This document shows, piece after piece, positions 1-9,777 of a stretch of 64,000 bases of DNA. The DNA comes from Sporodiniella umbellata (Eukaryota; Mucoromycota; Mucoromycetes; Mucorales; Rhizopodaceae): positions 30,385 to 94,384 of the forward strand of contig JAIXMR010000111.1 of the NCBI GenBank assembly GCA_025677835.1, in the 5' to 3' direction. The translations under genes and the position numbers were made by a program. Position 1 is the stretch's first letter. Each line of letters opens with the position of its first letter. Under the pieces are notes generated by a model. It did no database searches, had not been told where the DNA came from, and worked only from the letters and a program-made list of their open reading frames with translations.

Positions 1-3000
1 CCACCTTCCATTGTGCTTGTATCTGATTCTTCTATTACAATGGGTCGATTGAAGTAGTCTCTAGCTTCCTTCTTTAAAAGTAATTGTGTCTTTTTTACTT
101 CCACCGGCTTTAAAACCATTCCCTTCTTGTGTTTCGAGTTTGCAAGCTCTTCTCTAGCTATGATGGCTTCTTGTTGAATCTAAAATTCGTTAATACCTTA
201 TAAACTAAGATGGAAAAGAAAAAAAAAGGGGGGGAGTGAGTGTTTGTGTGTATTTACTTCGCTTGCTATCAGCTGTCTAAGCTCATGCTGTCTAGGTAAT
301 AGCCATTTTGGTTTGGAAAGTTCAAAGTACAGTAACTGTTCAACAGGCCTACATTTGTGTTTAAAAACATCACCGAGTCTTCTTTCACTTACGGTTCCAG
401 TTTCAATATAACCTGGCCTTCCTTTGTCTTTTGTGTAATATATGTCAATCCATAATCAATCATTGTGTTCACTAATTTTGTGAGCGTGTCTTTTTCCTCA
501 GGTGCAAACAATGTTTTGTTCACTTTTTTTAGGTTGGGCGATATAATATACATCAAATGAGGGATGAGCTCTGTACTTATCACTTCTCGGTTCAAAAATC
601 TTCGCTTAGCCGGCTTGATTCCTGCCAAAAACATATCAATCAAATTTTCAACGGTTTTCCTAGATGAGTATAACTGATAGTCTGCTCTAGGATATTCCAC
701 TCGATGTTCTTGCGATGTAGTGCCCGCAAAAAACCGGTGGAAATTGACGACAGGATAAGGTAGGTACTTATAAAGTGCATACTCTTGGCGTGTGTTCACG
801 CGATGATTGAGTTGATCATAGAAATGAAGCCATTCGTTCATTTGACAGCATTTTTCCATGGCGACATCGTGAAATCGCATCAAAGGATAGGACTCATAGC
901 ACCCCTGAAAGATTTTGTCGATTTCTCCATTGGCTGTAACTGTTTCCACAAGTCTATCTACATATCTCCCATGATCTCCTAAATAAGGTTTAGGGTCGCT
1001 CTTACATATATGTATATGCATACGAATATTTGGACTTACCCGTAGTTGAGGATTTTGGGTTACAAAAAATGTTGTCCCAAATTGAAAATAGAGATTTGCT
1101 TGTATCTTTTTTCCCCAGAGAATCTTCAGTCAACATTTTTTTAGTAAAAACTGTGCTAGTAGATCTAATATACTATACAAAATTTCATATCAAAACAACG
1201 GCAGTGTAGAAAACAACATCCTAACTTACCTGCAGGGTGTTGATGCAACTTCGAAGATCTCCGTCTGCAGTTTCTGCCAATACACGTAAAGAGCCCAGAT
1301 CGGTTTCCAATCCTTCATAGTTACAAATTTCATACAGTCTTTTGGCAACTGTAATCATCGGGACTTCCTTGAAGTTCATTACTTGGGCGATCTGTCGTAA
1401 AGGACGAAGTGCAGGTGCATAGCTAAAGAAAATTCGTTACTTTCACCTCTTTTTTACTTTGATTACTATCGACTTACACGTCATTACAAATGCAAATAAT
1501 AGGTCTACGTAAAGGACTCTCTTTCTTTTTCGATTTCGATCTTTTCCCTTTGTTGCTCTCAACCGAGGCTATGTGAATCAGTTGGGAAATAAAACTCTAT
1601 TTCACGTTTTTTTTTTTGTAAGCAACAGAAAAAAATACTAAGAGTAAACTCACATCAGTTCCGCCTGTACCGTTTCTATTGCTAACACCATCAATTTCGT
1701 CAATCACAATCAGATTTGGCTTTTGGTCCATATTCATTGTTTTCTTTTCTGATTCGTTGGGCTTTCTTATGATTGCTTGCATCTCTAAAGCAGCTTTTAT
1801 TTTGGTGTTTACCACATCGCTAGTACGATCGTCACTAGCGTTGATTTCGATAAGATTATAGCCTGCCATTTTTGCCATTACATGAGCTACCGTTGTTTTA
1901 CCAAAGCCTGGAGGTCCTGACAGCAGAAGGATTCTTTTTTCTGGTCGTAAGAGTGAATCATTGGTCTAAATCCAATCATTGTTAGTTCTCAACCATTTTG
2001 TTTCCGCTGTTTGGGGTACCTCTCGAGGATCGAAACGCTTATAGAATTTGTTGGGGTTTTGTGTGTCTTTAAACTGTTTCATAGCCTTGTCACGCTGTGT
2101 TTCCTGGTAAGGGACTCTGTTAAAAACACAGAAATCCCATTGTTTGATCCATTGAAGCACTTCACGAAATAGTCTCTGATCTCCTGTTAACTCAGAATAG
2201 GATTTTGGCCTATATCGATCCACCCAAAGTATGCCTGAAGTATCCTTTGATGTCCCTCTCTTTTTTTTTTTCTTTTGTTTTTTGTCATTGTCAATCTCTC
2301 TAATCAAAGTTTTTAGTTTTATCGTTTGTGTGCAAGCGATTTACTCTTCAATTTTCCTCAGTTTCTCTATATTCTCTTGCTCTATATTTTTCATAAGTGT
2401 AGCTATGGATGTGGGTAGCAGGTTTCCTTTATTGGATTCTTTGATAATTCTTTTGTACAAATCGCGACTTCTTCCTTTACCCTCAGCTTCTACCCGCTTG
2501 GGTAAATATAGAGTTTTACCGGTCTTAGGGCATACAGCTAGTACAAAAGCACCTGTTTCAGGTACCTTTGTGTAATCAACCGCTCGTTTTTCAACAGCAG
2601 GTGGTAAAACAAGAGTTGACATAACTTTTTTATATTCAACAGTCTTTCTGTATTCAACCGTTTTTTTTGGTGTAGCTGTAGGCAAGATCCCAGGCGAAGT
2701 TGTCAGATCCGAAACAAACAGAGGATCGTTATCATCAATCTCCATAGATTCAACTGCATCAATGATTGAATTTCGAAACGAAGTTGAGCTTTCTCCATGT
2801 TCATTCGAAGCGGGTGGTCTATGATTCATGTATTCATCAAAGGTCATGATTTCTTGCTCTTTTTCAAAATCCATACTGGCAGATATCAAATAATCCTCTT
2901 CCTCTTCTTCAAGAAAACTGCTGCCAAAATCCTGTTTGACATTTGTAACGATTTCTTTCTCTAGACTAGCGGATATAAGGTATTCTTCGTTTTCTTCGTC

Positions 3001-3042
3001 AGAAAAACTGGCGGAAAATGTTCTTTTGTTGTTTTCATTCAT
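1..3042 (-). CDS. CTF18: CTF18, RFC-like clamp-loader large subunit (partial)
   Basis: Large subunit of the alternative clamp loader Ctf18-RFC, which acts on PCNA at replication forks and supports sister-chromatid cohesion with Dcc1 and Ctf8 (family knowledge). Nine exons on the minus strand: 3042-2344, 2299-2020, 1965-1654, 1596-1478, 1422-1230, 1172-1040, 978-393, 348-258 and 179-<1. They join into 864 open codons; the C-terminus lies beyond the window start. Seen: an acidic N-terminus, the family start of the core WVDRYRPKSYSEL, Walker A GPPGFGKTT, Walker B VIDEIDG, the RFC box RRPIICICND, and the Ctf18-type stretches KDTSKSLFSIWDNIF and RDYFNRPI. These distinguish it from RFC1 and ELG1. 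The intron at 2019-1966 is inferred because the ORF otherwise stops just before Walker A; it has a CTAAC branch site. Divergent from GPI11 with only 89 bases between start codons. Confidence 0.93.
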
Positions 3043-3103
3043 TTCTAAGCACTACTGATTTAAAAAACAAAAAATATTAATAGAATGTATAAAAAAAAAG
3101 GCG

Positions 3104-3131
3104 AAAAAAAAAAAAAAAAAAAAAAAACGCG
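3104..3131. promoter_or_regulatory. A-tract plus ACGCG in the CTF18/GPI11 divergent promoter
   Basis: The 89-base spacer between the two divergent start codons holds a run of 24 A (3104-3127) followed directly by ACGCG (3127-3131) that abuts the GPI11 ATG. Poly(dA:dT) tracts commonly keep fungal promoters nucleosome-free. ACGCG is the core of the MBF/SBF-type cell-cycle box in yeasts; its use here is inference. Confidence 0.4.
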
Positions 3132-3964
3132 ATGGAAGTCAGACAGGTATTTTTCACTGCTCTTCTCTTTATAATGTTTGGAAGTGAATTGATCACGAGC
3201 CTGTTGGCGATTGTACTCAACTACCTAGCGACTTTTATTCTACCATCAACTTCTTTATTAAAAGATCCTGTAGCTACGCTTGTTACCACCGTTCCTGTTC
3301 TGCTTTTGGGCCATTTAGGGCTCCTTGCACTTTCTAATTTTTTGCGTGGAACAACTGATCGTTTTCTGGTAAAACAACATCCTCACAAAAGCAACATCGG
3401 AAAAACTAACATCAGATGTACGAACACTTTTGAAAACAGAAAACGGCGTTATATAGTACTATTTCAACTGTGGTAGCAACCTGTGTACTTCACTTCTTAG
3501 CCGTTTTATTTGGAGCACCTTTAATAGAGTAAGAGCGTGTTTTTTATTCATTTAAAGCTAAACTACGTTAACTTTTCAAAAAAAAAAGAAGAGTGTCCAA
3601 TACCTTTCTTTTTGCAGCTTATTTATCTATTTTGACTATAATGCCCTGTTTTCAATCCCTCGAGAGCTCTGTCTGGATCAAAGTTTTTGTACACCATTCG
3701 TAAATATTATCTGATACTTTATTAGCGCTAACATATCGTAGTCCTTCAACGACTTCTGAAATTTATGCATATGCACAAGCTATCTGTGCACTAGCTGGGG
3801 CATGGATCGGAGCAATTGTACTGCCTTTGGATTGGGAAAGGGACTGGCAGGTATGGCCTATCTCCTGTATCATTTCTACTTATGTCGGTCACTCGGTGGG
3901 GGTACTAGCTGCCTTCGTTTGGTCGTCATTAAAAGGGGTATTTGGTAAAAAGAAAAATGAATAA
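3132..3964 (+). CDS. GPI11: GPI11/PIG-F, GPI ethanolamine-phosphate transferase stabilising subunit
   Basis: ER membrane protein that partners the ethanolamine-phosphate transferases in GPI-anchor synthesis (family knowledge). Exons 3132-3368, 3440-3528, 3592-3699 and 3742-3964 give 218 residues, close to PIG-F length. The last two exons carry the family signature: NTFLFAAYLSILTIMPC in the middle and GAWIGAIVLPLDWERDWQVW near the end, matching the PIG-F 'LPxDWxRPWQxWP' region. The rest is a series of hydrophobic membrane segments, and the tail is basic (GKKKNE). The first junction (3368/3440) is the least certain because the downstream piece could start at another AG. The stop codon lies 6 bases from the stop of the convergent ADA3 gene. 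Confidence 0.88.
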
Positions 3965-3970
3965 ACGTGC

Positions 3971-4872
3971 TCAACAATCTTCCGTGAAGGGGTATATTGT
4001 TTTTGAAGGCATATCAAGATTTCTGTCTTTAAATATCTCCCCTAATGCATTAATCCATGTCTTTCTCTTGTTGGCTGCACTGGCTGTGTTTTCAGATAGA
4101 ATGGAGCTTTCTGATTTGACAGCGTTTTTCTTTGATTTTTGGTTGCGCTACCAGAAATTAGCATCGGTTTTTGGTCAGCTTAACTTACGTTTATCTTCAA
4201 ATAGCCTTGCTCAACTTGCCTATCAAGCGCTTGTAACACACGCCTGTATTGCTCAAATTGCAGTTGCTGATCAACTACCTCCAGTAACTTTTTTTTTCTA
4301 ATTTCGTTCACCACTGTTTGCTCCTGATATTCTTTGCCAAGTGCTCGCAACTCAGCACAAATCTCGTCGTTTTCTCTTGTGTTTAGTTCTTCCTTTACAA
4401 AAGAATTAATTTTGTTTTGATTTGGAGACGATCTTACTTTATAGCCCTCTAGAAGTCCGGCATAGCACAACTCTTCTTTGAGTCTTTCTTCGAAATCCAC
4501 AGCATCTGCGTTCATAGTTATATCCTCTGTTTCTTCTCCGTTTTGGATATCTGGCATTTCATCCAAAAGATCTTCTGTAACTAAGCTCGCAAATAGTCGA
4601 TCGGATAATGAGCTAGTACAAGACAATGGCTGTGTGACTTCTTTAGGTGATAACTGCAAGAGCTTGTCTTCTCTTTTCCAGCGTTGAGAGTAATGCTCCC
4701 CTAATGGTGGAATCAGGAAAGGCTTTTTGTCAGAGATTTGTAACAAAAAATCGCGATCTTGCTCTGTTAGAGGCCGAAAACAAGGATCAATTGCAGCCCA
4801 AAAGGTTGTTAAGGGTACTTGATCTTTAGATTTGACACGAGCAAAATCCTCCGGCTCCACTTTTCTTTTCAT
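3971..4872 (-). CDS. NGG1: ADA3/NGG1, SAGA histone acetyltransferase adaptor
   Basis: Adaptor of the Gcn5-Ada2-Ada3 histone acetyltransferase module of SAGA (family knowledge). Exons 4872-4189 and 4147-3971 give 286 residues. Seen: the conserved TTFWAAIDPCFRPLTEQD and IPPLGEHYSQRWKREDKL segments, a SDRLFASLVTEDLL stretch, a coiled-coil C-terminal half, and the terminal KRKTWINALGEIF motif supplied by exon 2. In TADA3 (about 430 residues) these blocks start near residue 150, so roughly 100 N-terminal residues are missing. The reading frame is open upstream of the chosen ATG to about 4944, where a stop occurs, and no ATG is present there. Either the protein is truly short or an upstream exon was missed. 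Confidence 0.85.
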
Positions 4873-4944
4873 TCCTTCAAAGTTTACTTCTTTTTGAACT
4901 GGAAAAACAAAACGGTAGGCCAAAGCAAAAGTGGCTTCTTCCAA

Positions 4945-5786
4945 ATAAAAAATTCAAAGGGGAATAAATATTGAGGCAGTGTATACAATGCAAGGCTTTA
5001 TTCCTAAGGAAAAAGAAAATTGACTACAAATTTTTTTAAAAAAAAAAACGTAAAATAAAATAATATTTAATTGGTCAAAACGTTTTTCAGGGCTTGCAGC
5101 TGTGTAAAACTCTTGTTGATGAGAAAATCCCCCGCGGAAAAAAACACCAAGTCCGTACAGTAAAATTATGACACACTAAAGGTATAAATGGCAGCTCTAA
5201 CAAGGCGTTTGATGTTTACCAAAAAAAAAAATAGAAACCTGGTAGAGTACTATAGAATTTGCATCTATTGATTCTGTATTCTAAACGTCTAAGTACCATA
5301 TAATTGCAAAAAGCTAAATACCGGCCTCACAACTAATTGTTTATTTTAAGAAAAACTTCCACTACGCCTAAAGTACTTTTTGGACCATTATTGAACTTTT
5401 TGGAATGCCCTTAAGTTCATTACAACTTTGTGGCAACTTAACTGAATTAATACAGGCCTGTATGATATGCTTAAGTAAACCTACTCCACCTCCCTAAAAG
5501 TAAAGTCAAGCAAGTTTAATTAGAATTTTGTGTTTTTACTACCATTTGTCAAAAACAAAAACAAACAAACAAACACAGAAGCTTAAAGCTTAGCCCGATC
5601 AAGGTTCAGAGGTTTTTTTTTTTTGCTTTTTTCATTTGCAATAAACTTTAGGCAGTTACAGTTGTCTATCCTGAACGAAGATGAAAATTGCTTTTTAAAG
5701 AAAAAAAAAGTCACTTTAGGGACCACTTTGGATAATTTTTTTTTTGAAAAAAATAATTTCTTTTTACTTTTACTAGATCGATCAAC
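4945..5786. other. Intergenic spacer between ADA3 and CGR1
   Basis: AT-rich divergent spacer with several poly-A/poly-T runs. I see no convincing coding exon on either strand, although any missing 5' exon of ADA3 would have to lie here. It carries one copy of CACAACTAATTGTT (about 5330) that recurs at 7503 and, imperfectly, at 7449. Confidence 0.5.
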
Positions 5787-6261
5787 ATGCCAGATACTCA
5801 TAAAGACGGATCGCAAGCAGACATTGGAGGCGTTGTAGACAAAGTGAACAAGAGGGTTTCTGGTAGGAGCTGAAAATGCAGATTTTGTGTTGACAGGCAA
5901 TAGGAAAAATATGGAAAATAACCAAAACAGCTGCTGTTCGTAACCAACAACCTAAGCAACTTCGCAAAAACTGGTCGCAACGTACAAAAGAACGGGAGAG
6001 AGATGCGGCTTCAAAGAATCTGGAAAAAGCCTTGAAACAAGAGAAGCAAGACGAAAAAGACGTAAGAACCCTCAGCTAAGATTGACATATTATACAGGAC
6101 TAATATGAGCAAACGATTTCCAGAAAAAGAAGCAAGCCAATTTAGAGCGTAAGAGAATTTTGGAGGAGAAGGCTAGACATGAAGCTTTGGCTGCTAAGAT
6201 GTCAGCCAAGAGACTCGCTAGATTAAAGAAGAGAGAGGCTAGAAAGAAGGCCAGAGTATAA
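5787..6261 (+). CDS. CGR1: CGR1-family rRNA-processing protein
   Basis: Small basic coiled-coil nucleolar protein for 60S subunit biogenesis (family knowledge of yeast Cgr1). Exons 5787-5862, 5904-6061 and 6124-6261 give 123 residues. After an acidic leader of about 25 residues comes the family core GKIWKITKTAAVRNQQPKQL followed by an almost uninterrupted Lys/Arg/Glu helix ending RLARLKKREARKKARV. That order and the highly basic tail match Cgr1. The first acceptor was placed at GCAATAG|GA because only that junction restores the GKIWK reading frame. AATAAA about 35 bases after the stop is a likely polyadenylation signal. Confidence 0.9.
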
Positions 6262-6459
6262 ATCAATTGCATACGCTATCATCTTTTCTTATTTGTAAAT
6301 AAAAAAATACATGAAAAAACTGTCAGTTTTACTCGAGGGGACTAAAGTAAGACCAAAACAAATAAAGCAATGCATCTTTGTATGCAATCTTTTTTATTTT
6401 TATTTTATTTTCTCCTTTTTTTTTTTTTTTTACTTTGCTTTTTTACTCTTTTTTTAATC

Positions 6460-7108
6460 ATGACTCAAGACAACAGCTTTTATTTTGATTGTACAAGTTC
6501 TCAATACGGCAACAATTACTTGCTTTTTGACGACATCGTTTATCAACAAGGTTTACAAAAAATTGCTTTAGCAGATAAATAACACTTTCAATAGATTTAT
6601 CGCAACCGCCGCTCACACTAGACAACGACCCGTCTTCTTGTCAATCGTCACCAAACACTCTTTATGAGACAACTGTCCTCAAAAAGCAAGTAAAAAAGAA
6701 AACAATCAACTCTGAATTGAAAAGACAAGTTCATATTCAGTCGGAACAGAAAAGAAGAGCTCAGATAAAAGATGGATTTGACGAGTTAAGAAATGAACTA
6801 CCTGTTTGTGTTAGTAAAAAAATGAGCAAAGTTGCTCTTTTGCACAAAAGTAAGTCCGAAAAGTAAATTCAAAAGAAACTGATCCCTCTTTTTTTCAAGC
6901 TGTTCAGCATATTCAGCACTTGAAAAGCGCTCAAGTAACATTTCTTGCTGAAGTAGAGCGTCTTACAAAAGAGAACAGTTGCTTGAGAAAGTAAACAGAA
7001 AATAAAGTTTTTGTTTTTTCAGGCGAGACACTGACCTTTCATTAAAAAAATAGGTTTAAAGAAGCCACCCTTCAAAGTCAAGCAATGGAGAAGATGTACC
7101 CCTTGTGA
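6460..7108 (+). CDS. bHLH-leucine-zipper transcription factor, Mlx-like
   Basis: Short DNA-binding regulator. Exons 6460-6550, 6595-6849, 6900-6990 and 7054-7108 give 163 residues. The basic region is VHIQSEQKRRAQIKDGFDEL, with the H-x3-E-x3-R spacing that reads E-box DNA. A short loop follows (LPVCVSKKMSKVALLHKT), then helix 2 (VQHIQHLKSAQ), which runs on as a leucine-zipper-like helix to the C-terminus. The arrangement resembles animal MLX. Exon 2 begins with an acidic Ser/Pro-rich linker. The first intron was placed at CAACAAG|GTTTAC, a weak donor, because the ORF otherwise ends at TAA before joining the bHLH exon. Target genes cannot be told from the sequence. Confidence 0.8.
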
Positions 7109-9777
7109 TAACGGGGCATAACATATGACTTTCTCGCTTCAACCTATCCCCCTCCTTTCCTTTTCATTTCCACTATGCCTTTGCATCTATGCCTTACTAA
7201 ATTTACATACAGTCGCAAATACACATACGATCACACAAAAATACACACACACAAAAAAATCGCACCATCATACACAAAAAAAATATCAATCTACATCTAC
7301 ACCACCTATAAAAAAATATTGTTTTGTTTGTACCTGCTTTTTTTTTTAGGGAACACACAGTTGCCCATTTTCTATGCTCTGTCCTCTCCCTCTTTTACAA
7401 AGTGCCGCCTTAAACATTAGGATCAGACCAATACTCTCTTAAATCGTCACAACTAATGATTGACTCGCAACACGCCCATAGATAAGCGTCCCCTTATATT
7501 GCCACAACTAATTGTTGAGTGATAGCGCATCTCTAAATGAGGAAAAGTGAGAATTAGAAAAGATGATTAATTTACTCATGGGTTGATATGTGAGACTGAA
7601 ATATAGTAATTTCATCAATCATTTATATAGTCCTCTACCAAGTAATTTTATATTGCTGAAGCAAAAGAACTTTGTGTTCAATGAGCTGTGGATTATTACT
7701 TTTTCGGGTATTTCTATAACCCTGTTTGTATAGTTAAACGACTGTTCACCGTTATTATTGCTGCCAAAGCTAGAGAGGCTATTTTGTGATTGCTTACATC
7801 ACCATATTTAGCATCTTCATCGTAGTTAAACAAATGCGGTGTTATTAACGTCATTTAGTCTGTCAAGGATATGTGATTACAAGATAACACTTATCACTAA
7901 AAAAATTACATGTGCAGATTGAAGTATTGCTTCCTCTAACCATCTTATGGTTTGGGGTTAATGAAAGATTCTATTTTATACACACGTTCATTGACTTCTT
8001 CATTGTTTTCAATTAAACACAACACATCTCCTAGCTGCTCTTCAGTAACTTGTTCAGATGCTATCAGCCACCCCCTTCTACTTTCTCAAATCCCGCCCTT
8101 CTCACTGTCCAACAAAAAAGCTATCAATGCGTTCAAGCTTTTTGACTTCAATTTTTCTAACTATAATTTTGCAGATTCAAACTGATCAGTTTGCCTCTGA
8201 TATCTCCCCCTTTTTTTTTTCAGTCTTTTAACACATGTAGTAAGCTTTTTTGAAGATGATAAACTCAAGAGAAGAGACACCACTTACAACCGCAAAATTT
8301 AAAGTGCAAAAGTGCCATTGGTGTGATGGTTATGCTCGATAATACGCATTATTGTCACACAATTCGGGCCGTTCAAAAGCGCAAAACTCCCAACTTTGCG
8401 AAGTAGCCAATTTTCCGAGACTACGACTAGTAATCAAAGAATCACATTCAAGATACTCATGCGTTTTTGACAGAAATAAGTCTTTAGAGCTCATTAAAAA
8501 CATACTAAGTTTAGGTAGACATTTCGTAAAAATAAATTTGAATAATTTGATAAAGAAAAAAATGCATATAGTGTCAAATAGGTATACAAAAATATTACAA
8601 AAAGCTTTCAATCTTCTTACAAAAACTGACGATCTATGACCTAAAAAAAGGCTGATCCGTGATGGTACGTCTGTATAAGCTCTCTTAAAGACTTTATACC
8701 TTACGTTTGGTCCTGCACAAGCAATTAGTCTTTGTAGTCTCATGGAGCGTCAGTTCTATAACGCCACTATAATATCTTGGTAAAAAAGAGTACGCTGCTA
8801 GAACCAACTTCTTTCAGACTTTTTGATTTTCTTTACTTAATTTAGGGACTGATTACGTCGACTAACGGATTCTACATTTGTATCAAAATAAGCCAATAAA
8901 ACTCTTTGAAACATACATCTTTAGGAGCCCAATTGAGTACGACTAATTTTCCTTATTTAATAGTATTACAGTGATTTTAAAGCTTGTTTTGGGTTATAAA
9001 AGAGCAACAATAGTCGAAGTATAGATTTTAACCAAGATTTGTTTTTATAAAACTTTTATAATGAAAGGGGCGCTACCACCCAGCCTGTTTTTCAGCAAAT
9101 TTTGGCCAGAAAGCACTCAGAAAACAGTAGTGGAAACCATAAAGCCTTCAAGAAGTTTTTTGTGGGTCAAAAACGCAAGAGAAAAACAGCTTGTTTTTTG
9201 AGATAAATTTGGAAAGAGAAAATACTGTGTTTGAGCGCTAAAGCAACCTAAAGTGTATGAAGAAAGTTGCCAAGAATTTTAAAAAAGAAAGAACTAAAGA
9301 AACTTATATGTATAAAACAATTTTTTGAGCTTACTTTGAGCTAAAAAAAAAAAGGGGGGGGAAGAAAAGTCAGGGTATTTGTAGTTAGTAAAAAAAGAAA
9401 AAGAGAAGGTAGTCTGCAAAAGCTTACCTAACAAATATGAAGGCAGCTTTTTAGACTGTAATATATTAAAAGGCTAGTGGCAAAATGAAAAACGTGTCAA
9501 AAAAAAAAAGTGCGCAATTTGCTCACTAAAGGTAATCGAAGCAGTAAGAAAGCCAATAAGCCTATTATAAAAAGCTTTAGCTACACATTTCTCAAGCAAA
9601 AATTGGACTGAAGTATCGCTTCTTCCACTTCTCCTTGTCAAAAATGACAGTGCCTCTTGAATAAAAAATGAAAAAGAAATTTATAACAATAGTCAATAGC
9701 CTTAATTGAAGTTTTTTTGAGGAAGTTATAGGTATTTTCTTGTATTGCGTCTCAGTCCAAAAAAATCATTTATTATC
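7109..9777. other. Gene-poor region with broken coding-like fragments
   Basis: About 2.7 kb without a gene I can assemble. It holds short stretches that read like protein but cannot be joined: minus strand about 8075-7950 (WLIASEQVTEEQLGD...) and 7830-7725 (FNYDEDAKYGDVSNHKIASL...), and plus strand about 8643-8780 (KKRLIRDG...LKTLYLTFGPAQAISL...) with an in-frame stop. A 47-codon ORF starts at 9061. These may be relics of a decayed gene or transposon. I found no terminal inverted repeats and no recognisable transposase motif. Confidence 0.35.
7447..7517. repeat. Two imperfect copies of CACAACTAATTGTT-type element
   Basis: CACAACTAATGATTGA (about 7449) and CACAACTAATTGTTGA (about 7503) lie 54 bases apart in direct orientation. 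A third copy, CACAACTAATTGTT, sits near 5330. The function is unknown; it could be a dispersed-repeat remnant or a protein-binding site. Confidence 0.35.

Noticed and set aside
3942..4301. 119-codon plus-strand ORF with hydrophobic stretch
   Set aside because: It overlaps ADA3 exon 2 and intron in antisense. The minus-strand reading carries the conserved ADA3 C-terminus, so this frame is a shadow.
8330..8743. 137-codon minus-strand ORF
   Set aside because: Phe/Ile-rich low-complexity translation of AT-rich DNA; the opposite strand reads better as protein in part, and neither resembles a known family.
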